From assembly GCA_003524305.1 (NCBI GenBank), contig DQHW01000032.1, forward strand, positions 11,537-40,650: DNA of 29,114 nt, given 5' to 3'. The notes beneath the pieces are model-generated. The model did not search any database and had not been told where the DNA came from. It saw nothing but the letters and a program-made list of their open reading frames with translations. The DNA is from Anaerolineaceae bacterium (GTDB taxonomy: Bacteria > Chloroflexota > Anaerolineae > Anaerolineales > Anaerolineaceae). This document shows, in pieces, positions 7,308 to 14,665 of the stretch (positions are counted from its first letter, which is position 1; each line of letters starts with the position of its first letter). Both the position numbers and the translations under genes were made by a program.

Positions 7308-7519
7308 TGGATGAAAAACTAGAAGTTCAATGTCCAAACCCAAATTGTAGGGCACAATTGGGATATATCGTGATGATCGAAAACCTTGAATGGTTGCAAA
7401 TGGGTGGAGGAATTGCCCGTCAATGGCATGGTGTTTGTGCGAAATGTGGGAAAGAGTTCCATTGGTCGGTGAGCGATAGAATACTTGAAAAAATCATAAA
7501 ACAAGCATTGAAAGATTAA
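7307..7519 (+). CDS. small zinc-ribbon-like protein
   Basis: This 70-residue protein starts at ATG 7307, which overlaps the previous stop as TGATG; a TTG three bases earlier is in frame but less likely. Two cysteine pairs, C9-x4-C14 (CPNPNC) and C44-x2-C47 (CAKCG), should bind one zinc ion in a ribbon. The remainder includes an acidic strand and a basic C-terminal helix (RILEKIIKQALKD). Such small proteins are common in phage early operons and may bind nucleic acid or a partner protein, but the exact role is unknown. It is the last plus-strand gene before a convergent minus-strand gene 43 bases away. Confidence 0.75.
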   Translation: MDEKLEVQCPNPNCRAQLGYIVMIENLEWLQMGGGIARQWHGVCAKCGKEFHWSVSDRILEKIIKQALKD

Positions 7520-7562
7520 AAATATACGAACATTATTTGCCAATCACTTTTCCAAATTAGTA

Positions 7563-8549
7563 TTAAAACATAAGATCAAATTTTGTTGATAATAAACTTG
7601 CTGAATTAGGTTGGATTTCGTATTTCTCATTTTTCTCTTTAAGAACGACTGGATTATAGATTTCGAAGTGTTCACCTACACCAATAATTGTTACTTCGGA
7701 TTGTCCTTTAATGCTGGCATAATTGCTTAAATAATCTGGAAGAATTATTCTTCCTCGATTATCGAGTATTCTTGTTTTGTAAAGTGGCAAATCAAGTCGA
7801 TCAGGGATAATTCGATTTTGAATTATCCAATCCTTTAACTCTTCGATACCTAATAGATCAATATTATGAATTCTGGAAAAATGAGTACTAGGTTTAGAAA
7901 AAGGAGTGGACGAAACAATTATACTATTTCGAATTCTTTTACCGTCGTTCTGTAAGGCTTGAGAGAGACCATATAGACGTAAAACTTCACTTATTCCTAC
8001 TTTTTTATTGGATACCTTCCAATTCTTACATTCTAAAATGGAATAAATTTTATCATTTCCTCTTTGAAATTCGATTAATAACAAATCAATTTCAGCATCA
8101 AGCATTCTTATATTTTGTTGAACATTAATACCCACAGAAGAAAAAATCTCGGAAACCAGTTTTTCAAACGCATGTCCATCTAGTTTTTCTAATATTTGTC
8201 TAGGTATGTAATCGTCGGTATTAAAACTTTTTAGCGCGGTCTCAAGATCTTTTGAAGACGAAATTTTTTTATACGTGGGGACACATGGATAAATTTTGTT
8301 CTGAATAATCAAATTGTAAACTTCATTTCCCCAATAAACATGATTGACAAAATGTCTCTCTAAATCAAGAAAATTTTTTTGATATTCAATCGGGTAGACA
8401 ATAATTGATTGATCTTTTGGAGCGAGAAAAACTTGGTTATCCTTATTAGTTTTTGTTGCAATTAACTCACAAAATCTATTAGGAATTTGAAATCTTCCAT
8501 TATTTTCTAAAGCATGTTCAAAAGACCCAACAAAAAAACTATAAAACAT
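7563..8549 (-). CDS. MraZ/AbrB-like halves flanking an Mrr-like nuclease domain
   Basis: The protein has 328 residues. Residues 1-65 resemble the first MraZ repeat (FVGSFEHALENNGRFQIPNRF, then SIIVYPIEYQKNF). Residues 258-305 resemble the second (TRILDNRGRIILPDYLSNYASI, then GVGEHFEIYN). Between them, residues ~120-245 form a restriction-endonuclease-like domain: GHAFEKLVSEIF with E129, then AEIDLLL with D155, then ECK with E173 and K175, the D...ExK catalytic pattern of Mrr-type nucleases. The gene is AT-rich, on the opposite strand to its neighbours and flanked by early and late modules, as expected of a cargo gene acquired by transfer. A Shine-Dalgarno AAGGGGAAT is at 8553-8561 on its strand. 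It could be a sequence-targeted nuclease in host or inter-phage defence. Confidence 0.75.
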   Translation of the reverse strand: MFYSFFVGSFEHALENNGRFQIPNRFCELIATKTNKDNQVFLAPKDQSIIVYPIEYQKNFLDLERHFVNHVYWGNEVYNLIIQNKIYPCVPTYKKISSSKDLETALKSFNTDDYIPRQILEKLDGHAFEKLVSEIFSSVGINVQQNIRMLDAEIDLLLIEFQRGNDKIYSILECKNWKVSNKKVGISEVLRLYGLSQALQNDGKRIRNSIIVSSTPFSKPSTHFSRIHNIDLLGIEELKDWIIQNRIIPDRLDLPLYKTRILDNRGRIILPDYLSNYASIKGQSEVTIIGVGEHFEIYNPVVLKEKNEKYEIQPNSASLLSTKFDLMF

Positions 8550-8578
8550 ATTTATTCCCCTTAATTAAAATTAAAAAA

Positions 8579-8584
8579 ATTATA
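8579..8584 (-). promoter_or_regulatory. possible -10 box for the MraZ-nuclease gene
   Basis: On the minus strand this reads TATAAT, the consensus -10, about 30 bases upstream of the start codon at 8549. It leaves a short leader containing the ribosome binding site at 8553-8561. No convincing -35 box is visible 16-18 bases upstream, so support is partial. Confidence 0.35.
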
Positions 8585-8603
8585 GATCAAAAATACAGAA
8601 ATG

Positions 8604-8612
8604 TGCTAATAT
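8604..8612 (+). promoter_or_regulatory. possible extended -10 promoter before the late module
   Basis: TGCTAATAT fits an extended -10 element (TGn plus TAATAT). Transcription would begin near 8619, giving a leader that passes through the strong hairpin at 8649-8688 before reaching the first late gene at 8726. No good -35 box is seen. Confidence 0.3.
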
Positions 8613-8648
8613 AAATTAACAATACGAATAGGGATTGCAGGAGTTTAC

Positions 8649-8692
8649 CGCCCGGCGTTCACGGTCTTTTAACCGCGGATGCCGGGCGTTTT
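8649..8692 (+). terminator. long-stem intrinsic terminator or attenuator between early and late genes
   Basis: Arms 8649-8665 and 8672-8688 form a nearly continuous 17-bp stem: CGCCCGGC pairs with GCCGGGCG, then four pairs including two G-U, one A-C mismatch, then CGGT with ACCG. The loop has six bases and TTTT follows at 8689-8692. On the plus strand this is a good rho-independent terminator. It would stop early transcription before the late genes or attenuate a late leader transcript. No U tract follows on the minus strand. Confidence 0.65.
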
Positions 8693-8725
8693 GCGTTAAT
8701 CCGATTAGTAAAAAAGGAGTTGAAA

Positions 8726-9196
8726 ATGAAATTAAATTTGTTACTTCAAAAGTTTGGAAAGGTTTTTGAGTGGGTCGGAATTGGGATCGGGCTCTTGTTG
8801 CTGATTCTAATTATCTCGTCCCTTGTGCTGATGGCTATTGATCCCATCCTTCCAGGCGGGTGGAAGTTGGATGCACAGATATTCGTTGTTTTGGTGTCTA
8901 TAGTCCTCTCAGTGGCCTGGTCCTTCTTGCCAAAATTACGTGTGAAGTTTGCGGAACTCGCAGCCAATATCAAGGCGATTGTCAATGTGATTTTGATGTT
9001 TATTCTTGCGGTGTTGATGTTCCTCTTCACCTGTACAAACTGGAATCCAATCCCAGGCGTGGTATGCAGCATAGAAGGAGCCAAAGCGTTAGCCACTCTG
9101 ATATTCCTGGCTGTGATTAGTAACTATACAACTTATGGATTGACTGATCCCCCTGCAGATGTCAAAGAAGCCAAAGCATCCAGGGCTTCAGGTTAA
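8726..9196 (+). CDS. small four-helix membrane protein, holin candidate
   Basis: The protein has 156 residues from ATG 8726, 6 bases after AAGGAG (8714-8719). An in-frame TTG at 8720 is inside the spacer and rejected. Four hydrophobic segments are visible: about residues 15-38 (VGIGIGLLLLILIISSLVLM), 50-68, 82-104 and 120-137. A short, charged and probably cytoplasmic C-terminus follows (DVKEAKASRASG). It opens the late operon, before a second small membrane protein and the packaging genes. Phage holins are often small multi-helix membrane proteins, but here the gene is 17 kb from the endolysin, so holin is only one possibility. Confidence 0.7.
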   Translation: MKLNLLLQKFGKVFEWVGIGIGLLLLILIISSLVLMAIDPILPGGWKLDAQIFVVLVSIVLSVAWSFLPKLRVKFAELAANIKAIVNVILMFILAVLMFLFTCTNWNPIPGVVCSIEGAKALATLIFLAVISNYTTYGLTDPPADVKEAKASRASG

Positions 9197-9201
9197 GTCT
9201 T

Positions 9202-9495
9202 ATGGACACGATCATTGCAGCGGCATTGATTGGTGGTCTTTTCGGTATATTTGGCGCCCTGGTAACGGGCGCCATTGGTCGTTCTAAGAACCGAGCCGAG
9301 ATCAATAAGCTCAAAGCAGATACGAACCAAATTGTTACTGACACTGTGATCCAACTGATTGCTCCGCTGAAGGAGCGAATTGCTTGTCTTGAGATCGAAC
9401 TACAAGACTGGAAGCGATGTGCAGATGCACGTGCTGCACAATTGAGAAGGCAAAATATTATTCCTGCGGCATTCAAGAGTTCAAAGAAAAGCTAA
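9202..9495 (+). CDS. small membrane-anchored coiled-coil protein
   Basis: The protein has 97 residues with one N-terminal membrane segment (about 4-24, IIAAALIGGLFGIFGALVTGA), then a basic stop-transfer (RSKNR) and a helical, heptad-like region from 30 to 80. The C-terminus is basic (FKSSKKS). The layout, a short anchor plus soluble coiled coil, recalls phage lysis accessory proteins and various small anchored phage proteins, but no family is recognised. It starts six bases after the four-helix membrane protein and precedes the HNH gene by nine bases, so the three genes are probably one transcript. Confidence 0.65.
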   Translation: MDTIIAAALIGGLFGIFGALVTGAIGRSKNRAEINKLKADTNQIVTDTVIQLIAPLKERIACLEIELQDWKRCADARAAQLRRQNIIPAAFKSSKKS

Positions 9496-9504
9496 AGGAT
9501 CATA

Positions 9505-9897
9505 ATGCCTAAACGCGCTTTACGAACTTGTGCTTTTTATGGATGTCCGGAGTTAGTTGTCTCTGGATATTGTGAAAAGCACAAGCCCGTTATAGCTTCT
9601 CAAGCAGATGATTATCACCCTCAATGGCAGCATCTGTATGACTCTCGTAAGTGGAAGAGGCTGCGCAGGATTCAATTAACAAAAGAACCTTGGTGTGCAG
9701 AATGTTTGCGCGCAAACATTTTTACGGCAGCGACTGATGCAGATCATGTCGATCCACATCGTGGTAATCCTGATTTATTCTTCAAAGGGAAGCTCCAATC
9801 ACTCTGTAAACCCTGCCATTCAAGAAAAACAGCTAACGAGGTGAATGGGAGGGGGGTGAAAAGTCTGGAAGTTAGGGAGCGACAAGCGCGTGGGTAG
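9505..9897 (+). CDS. phage HNH endonuclease, packaging-associated
   Basis: The protein has 130 residues. An N-terminal zinc knuckle uses C9, C14, C23 and H26 (CAFYGCPELVVSGYCEKH). The HNH fold follows: C64-x2-C67 (WCAECL), the active-site D80-H81 (DADHVDPHRG), and C101-x2-C104-H105 (LCKPCHSRKT). HNH proteins directly before the terminase genes are common in HK97-type phages, where they assist DNA cleavage during packaging. The second palindrome copy lies in codons 66-71, coding CLRANI, at the usually variable stretch between the CxxC and the DH motif, and the reading frame is intact. Confidence 0.88.
   Translation: MPKRALRTCAFYGCPELVVSGYCEKHKPVIASQADDYHPQWQHLYDSRKWKRLRRIQLTKEPWCAECLRANIFTAATDADHVDPHRGNPDLFFKGKLQSLCKPCHSRKTANEVNGRGVKSLEVRERQARG
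9701..9720. repeat. 20-bp perfect palindrome, copy 2
   Basis: Identical to the copies at 7062-7081 and 28012-28031. It lies inside the HNH gene, read in a different frame from copy 1 (coding CLRANI). With copy 3 it shares a slightly longer context: a G before and TT after. Confidence 0.95.
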
Positions 9898-9948
9898 GTT
9901 GATTTTTCTCTGTACGGGTTGGGAAGGTAATTAAATTGAGCGTTTATT

Positions 9949-10410
9949 ATGCCAGGTCCTCCTCCAAAAAATCCATCACTTCGACAACGGAGAAACAAAT
10001 CTTCGAGTCGGGCTCTATTGCCGAGCAAACCAAAACGGCAATTAAGAAAGCCACAGTTGCCGAAATTGGAAAAAGACGAAAAGTGGCACCCGTACGCAGT
10101 GAAGTTTTGGGAAACAATTTGGGCTTCACCGATGAGTTCGGAGTTCGTTCACGGAGACGAGCCTGCGCTTCTTCGATTGCTTTTCTTGACAGACCGGTAT
10201 TGGAAAAACGGAAGTCTGGAAGTTGCCAAAGAAATACGAATGATGGAACAGCAGTTTGGATTAACCCCATTAAGCAGAAGGCGGCTTGAATGGACCGTTG
10301 CACAGGCCGAGGACGCCAAAGATCGACATGAACAAAATCGGTCAAAACACGCCAAAAATATCATTGATATTGAACCTGTTGAAGATCCACGTGGAGTACT
10401 AGACGAATGA
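9949..10410 (+). CDS. terminase small subunit, P27-like family
   Basis: The protein has 153 residues. The N-terminus MPGPPPKNPSLRQRRN is typical of P27-type small terminases. A central block with ETIWASPMSSEFV and a C-terminal block EIRMMEQQFGLTPLSRRRLEWT are also typical of the family. Small terminase subunits recognise phage DNA (pac or cos) and deliver it to the large subunit. The last codons overlap the large-subunit start as ATGA (10407-10410), the usual coupling. Overlapping frames in this stretch (near 9936-10345) are shadows. Confidence 0.88.
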   Translation: MPGPPPKNPSLRQRRNKSSSRALLPSKPKRQLRKPQLPKLEKDEKWHPYAVKFWETIWASPMSSEFVHGDEPALLRLLFLTDRYWKNGSLEVAKEIRMMEQQFGLTPLSRRRLEWTVAQAEDAKDRHEQNRSKHAKNIIDIEPVEDPRGVLDE

Positions 10411-12026
10411 CAGTTTTGATGATTCCAAAAGACACAATTGCTTACCCAAGTCTGGGAGCTCAAGTGTGTTCATGGATTGAAGAGAACCTGGTACATGGTC
10501 CAGGAGATCTACTTGGACAACCAATACGGTTTGATCAAGAGAAAAGAGCCTTGATTTTTCGGATGTATGAAATCTATCCAAGAGGCCATGCCTCAGTTGG
10601 TCGCCGTCGATTTAAACGTGTTGGATTAAGTCTGAGAAAAGGAACTGCAAAAACTGAATTTGCAGCATTGATTACAGCAGCAGAATTACACCCAGATGCT
10701 CCTGTTCGGTGTGATGGATATGATGCATATGGCAAGCCGGTGGGTTTTGGGGTGACTGATCCTTATATACCATTAGTTGCTTACACAGAAGAACAAAGTG
10801 ATGAGCTGGCCTATTATGCGTTAAAGACAATTCTTGAATATAGCAAGATTGCAGATGATTTTGATATTGGTATGGAGAGGATCATGCGCATCAGTGGGAA
10901 TGGAAAAGCAGAAAGCCTGTCTTCTTCACCTGATTCACGTGATGGAGCCAGAACTACCTTTCAAGTTTGCGATGAGACTCACCGTTGGACAACTGCCAGG
11001 TTGAAAAGAGCTCATAAAACAATGCTTGCGAATACCCCAAAGAGAAAATTGGCTGACCCTTGGACGTTGGAAACCACAACTGCTCCAACTCCTGGTGAAG
11101 GATCAGTTGCTGAAAAAACTATGGAATATGCAAAACAGGTAGATGAAGGAAAGATTCAAGATAGTCAGTTGTTTTTCTTTCATAGACAAGCATCTGATAA
11201 GCATGACCTTAATACTCCAGAAGGGGTTCGGTCTGCAGTAATTGAAGCCAGTGGACCGGCGGCTGAGTGGAGTGATATCGATGCAATTTGTAATCAGTGG
11301 CAAGACCCGACCGCTGACAAAGCATATCTTCAACGTGTTTGGTTGAATCAACTTGTTCAAGGTATGGATAAAGCCTTTGATTTTGAGAAATGGGAAGATT
11401 TAAAAAAGGAATTCATTCCTAAACCTGGGGACACAATCACGCTCGGTTTTGACGGGGCTCGTTGGCGTGACTCAGTTGCTCTGGTGGCTACTCATTTGGA
11501 AACAGGATTCCAATGGCTTGCTGGATTATGGGAAAAACCTTTCGGTCAAGAAGCTGAGTGGGAAGCTCCTGAAGAGGAAATTAATAATATGGTTGATGCA
11601 TTTTTCAAACTCTACAACGTTTGGAGAATGTACTGTGACCCCCCTTATTGGGAAACTCAGGTAGCTACATGGTCTGGAAAATATGGGGAAAAGAAGGTAA
11701 TTGCCTGGTACACCAACCGACTGATTCCTATGTCTTATGCAATTCGAGCATTTAATACTTCGTTGCTGGCAAAAGAAATTTCACATTCCGGGAATGATGA
11801 TTATTCAAGGCATATTGGTAATGCGGTAAAGAAATTCATCAGGATTGTTGATGAACAAGGTGTGCCGCTTTGGGTAATTTACAAAGAGCGGCCAGATTCA
11901 CCAAAAAAAATTGATGCCGCCATGGCTGGAATTTTATCTTGGCAGGCCAGAAGTGACGCTCTCAAAGTTGGTGTGTCCACAGATGGAAAAAGCATCTATG
12001 AGTCACGCGGCATGGTGGTTGTATGA
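10407..12026 (+). CDS. terminase large subunit
   Basis: The protein has 539 residues. The N-terminal ATPase has an atypical Walker A, LRKGTAKTE (76-84), as in many P27-partnered terminases, and a Walker B at TFQVCDE (184-190) with Asp189 and Glu190. The C-terminal RNase H-like nuclease shows LGFDGARWRDS (Asp349), MYCDPPYW (Asp411) and a late Asp in KKIDAAMAG, which together would form the metal site. The enzyme packages DNA into the prohead and cuts concatemers. The stop overlaps a small membrane gene (ATGA at 12023-12026), followed by portal. Confidence 0.95.
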   Translation: MTVLMIPKDTIAYPSLGAQVCSWIEENLVHGPGDLLGQPIRFDQEKRALIFRMYEIYPRGHASVGRRRFKRVGLSLRKGTAKTEFAALITAAELHPDAPVRCDGYDAYGKPVGFGVTDPYIPLVAYTEEQSDELAYYALKTILEYSKIADDFDIGMERIMRISGNGKAESLSSSPDSRDGARTTFQVCDETHRWTTARLKRAHKTMLANTPKRKLADPWTLETTTAPTPGEGSVAEKTMEYAKQVDEGKIQDSQLFFFHRQASDKHDLNTPEGVRSAVIEASGPAAEWSDIDAICNQWQDPTADKAYLQRVWLNQLVQGMDKAFDFEKWEDLKKEFIPKPGDTITLGFDGARWRDSVALVATHLETGFQWLAGLWEKPFGQEAEWEAPEEEINNMVDAFFKLYNVWRMYCDPPYWETQVATWSGKYGEKKVIAWYTNRLIPMSYAIRAFNTSLLAKEISHSGNDDYSRHIGNAVKKFIRIVDEQGVPLWVIYKERPDSPKKIDAAMAGILSWQARSDALKVGVSTDGKSIYESRGMVVV

Positions 12027-12172
12027 AAACATTAAATCTCATTATTTTTATTTTTGGTCTTGGCTCATTAGCTTTGGGTTGTTATTTGATTTACCCTCCT
12101 TTAGCTTTTATTAGTGTCGGGTTGATCCTAATGGTTATTACTCTATTTGATGGCCGGCGGAGCAAACGATGA
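12023..12172 (+). CDS. very small membrane protein between terminase and portal
   Basis: This 49-residue reading frame starts at ATG 12023, overlapping the terminase stop, and ends at TGA 12170-12172, overlapping the portal start at 12169 (ATGA at both ends). It has two hydrophobic segments (LIIFIFGLGSLALGCYLIY and AFISVGLILMVITLF) with a basic end (GRRSKR), so it should be a membrane hairpin. Precise coupling on both sides makes chance unlikely. Its role is unknown; tiny hydrophobic proteins at this position occur in other HK97-type phages. Confidence 0.72.
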   Translation: MKTLNLIIFIFGLGSLALGCYLIYPPLAFISVGLILMVITLFDGRRSKR

Positions 12173-13683
12173 GCTTTTTAATGAGACTTCTTGGTCAAGA
12201 TAGCCCAGAAAACTCCATTTCTGCAGATGAAGAGCGTTTTTGGACAAACTCATCTGCTGTCATGACTTCTTCTGGTGCCAGGGTAAATTCAGATACCGCT
12301 TTGAAGGTTTCAGCTGCGTGGGCTTGTACACGTTTGATTTCAGAAACGGTCGCAATGCTTCCGCATATTGTCTATAAGCGGTTGGACAACGGCGGTAAGG
12401 AACGTGCCAGTGATCATCCGCTCTACGATATTTTGCATGATCAACCCAATAACCGGCAAACTTCCTTCGAATTCACTGACATGCTTCAGATGCACGCTCT
12501 GCTTCGTGGGAGTGGATATGCCAAAATCAAAGTTGGTCCGCGTGGACCAGTGGATAAATTAATTCCGGTTCATCCTGATCGCGTGATTGATGTTGAAGAA
12601 GTTGACGATGACACACTTCGCTACAAAATTTTAGATCGTGGCGGTCAAATTAATACTTACACAGACGATGAAATTTTTGAGCTGCGCGGATTATCGCTTG
12701 ATGGAGTCAAGACGGTATCTGTAATGACTTATGCACGTGAATCATTTGGATTATCGATTGCGGCTGAACACTTTGGAGCAAAGCTATTTGGCAATTATTC
12801 TCGACCGGGTGGATTTCTGAAGCATCCAGGTCATTTATCAGAAGAAGCTCAGATTCGATTGAGAAATCAAACAGAGCGTATGACCAGCGGGGAAAACCTC
12901 CACAGACTGGGTGTGCTGGAAGAAGGCATGGAATACCAACAGGTGACGTTGTCGCCAGAGGATTCCCAAATGTTGGAAACCCGGGAATTTCAGGCAGAGG
13001 ATGTATGCCGGTGGTTTAGGGTGCCTCCGCATATGGTTGGATTGACTTCTAAAGCGACGAGCTGGGGAAGTGGAATTGAAGAACTATCAAGGGGATATGT
13101 CACTTTCGTATTGATGCCATGGCTTGTGAGATGGCAGCAACTGATTTCAAAAGATTTAATCATCGCCACCGACCAATACTTTGTTGAATTTCTCACTGAA
13201 GCACTACTTCGGGGTGATATTGAAAAACGTTACAGCGCTTACAACATCGGGAGGAACGGTGGCTGGTTGGCGACGAACGACATTCGCCGGCCTGAAAATA
13301 TGAATCCGATTCCTGGGGGCGACGACGATTACTTAACCGCTCTCAATATGAAACGCTCCCTGGACATGAATGGCAATCCAGATAGTGGAAACGCCCATTA
13401 TCAGCAGATTGTGCAGGAATCTGCTGCAAGAGTGGTCCGCAAAGAAGTGGCAGCCATGACCAGGGCCGCGGAACGAAAAGATAGCGATTGGTATTCTGCT
13501 GTGGATGATTTTTGCAAGAGTCATGTTGAGTTTGTAGCACAAACGATGTGTATTCCTTTTGTGACAGCAATCATGTTTGTAGAATCTGGAAGAAAAGAAT
13601 TGACCGAAAAAGGACCGGTTGCTCTTGCTGGATGGGCAAACCGGAGAACTGCTGAATTAATTAGATTGTCGACGGAGGTCTGA
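12169..13683 (+). CDS. phage portal protein, HK97 family
   Basis: The protein has 504 residues. Portal hallmarks include VSAAWACTRLISETVAMLP near residue 47, HPLYDILHDQPN, the long central wing and stem region, and QMLETREFQAEDVCRWFRVPPHMVG near residue 280, the strongest family signature. Twelve copies form the ring at one capsid vertex through which DNA passes and the tail attaches. The C-terminal ~100 residues are more variable and include a long helical, Glu- and Arg-rich stretch. It overlaps the protease gene by one base (TGATG at 13681). Confidence 0.95.
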   Translation: MSFLMRLLGQDSPENSISADEERFWTNSSAVMTSSGARVNSDTALKVSAAWACTRLISETVAMLPHIVYKRLDNGGKERASDHPLYDILHDQPNNRQTSFEFTDMLQMHALLRGSGYAKIKVGPRGPVDKLIPVHPDRVIDVEEVDDDTLRYKILDRGGQINTYTDDEIFELRGLSLDGVKTVSVMTYARESFGLSIAAEHFGAKLFGNYSRPGGFLKHPGHLSEEAQIRLRNQTERMTSGENLHRLGVLEEGMEYQQVTLSPEDSQMLETREFQAEDVCRWFRVPPHMVGLTSKATSWGSGIEELSRGYVTFVLMPWLVRWQQLISKDLIIATDQYFVEFLTEALLRGDIEKRYSAYNIGRNGGWLATNDIRRPENMNPIPGGDDDYLTALNMKRSLDMNGNPDSGNAHYQQIVQESAARVVRKEVAAMTRAAERKDSDWYSAVDDFCKSHVEFVAQTMCIPFVTAIMFVESGRKELTEKGPVALAGWANRRTAELIRLSTEV

Positions 13684-14600
13684 TGAACACACAACATATT
13701 TCTAGAAATTTATTGGAAACCCCCTGGGCTATTATGCCAACGAAGCTGGAAGCAATTGTTGATGTTGTGACCAGATATTTCACAGGTGAAAAACTCAGTG
13801 CTGAAGAGGTGCAGATGCGGATCAACGGCGCCACTCGACCATCTGAGCGGACGGCAGGTGCGATTGCGGTTCTCCCGTTATTTGGAACCATCGTGCCACG
13901 GGCGAACCTATTCACAAATGCCAGTGGTGCTACCAGCGCAGAAATATTTGGAAAACGATTCGATGAACTGATCAATGACCCAAGTGTTGGGGCAATCATT
14001 CTGGATGTTGATTCGCCTGGCGGCCAGGTTGCCGGGATAGAAGAGGTGTCGAAAAAGATATTCGAATCTCGTGGTCGAAAGCCTGTTGTTGCTGTGGCCA
14101 ATCACCTTGCAGCATCTGCTGCGTATTGGATTGCTACTGCCGCAGATGAATTGGTGGTGACGCCCAGTGGCGAAGTCGGGTCGATTGGAGTGTATGCCGC
14201 CCATCAAGATCTGAGTGAATCGCTTGCCAAAGAGGGTGTCAAAGTAACGATGATCTCAGAAGGCAAGTATAAAACCGAAGGCAACCCCTACGAACCTTTG
14301 AGCGAGGAATCAAAAGCGGCTATACAAGAACGCGTTTCAGAAGTTTACGACTCATTTATTAAAGCAGTGGCGAGAAACCGGGGCGTGAAACCGGCTGATG
14401 TACGCGAAGGATTTGGAGAAGGTCGAGTAGTGAGTGCCAAAAAAGCTGTGCAATTGGGCATGGCTGATCGGGTTGGTACTCTCGATGAAACCATCGTCCG
14501 CATGCAAAAGGGAATGCCGCGCAAGGCAATGAGTGCTGATGTGGATTTTCGCAGGCGTCGAATGCGCCTGATGGAAAATGACGGCTCCGTCGAGCCATAA
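13683..14600 (+). CDS. capsid maturation protease, S49 (SppA-like) family
   Basis: The protein has 305 residues. The ClpP/SppA fold is visible: IAVLPLFGTIV, then the strand ILDVDSPGG (107-114), then the nucleophile S145 in HLAASAAYW, then GSIGVY, then EGKYKTEGNPYEPL with K197 as probable general base (Ser-Lys dyad, as in SppA). It should cleave the N-terminal scaffold part of the capsid protein and other prohead proteins. The C-terminal region from ~265 is basic and probably prohead-targeting. It follows portal and precedes major capsid, the standard order. Confidence 0.93.
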   Translation: MNTQHISRNLLETPWAIMPTKLEAIVDVVTRYFTGEKLSAEEVQMRINGATRPSERTAGAIAVLPLFGTIVPRANLFTNASGATSAEIFGKRFDELINDPSVGAIILDVDSPGGQVAGIEEVSKKIFESRGRKPVVAVANHLAASAAYWIATAADELVVTPSGEVGSIGVYAAHQDLSESLAKEGVKVTMISEGKYKTEGNPYEPLSEESKAAIQERVSEVYDSFIKAVARNRGVKPADVREGFGEGRVVSAKKAVQLGMADRVGTLDETIVRMQKGMPRKAMSADVDFRRRRMRLMENDGSVEP

Positions 14601-14665
14601 CAAAATGCTCCGTAGAGCGATGGTAACTAAAACATATCAATCAATATTTTAGAGTGAGGTGAATT

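Noticed and set aside
7520..7562. Terminator between the convergent zinc protein and MraZ-nuclease genes
   Set aside because: The 43 bases contain no stem with a T run on either strand.
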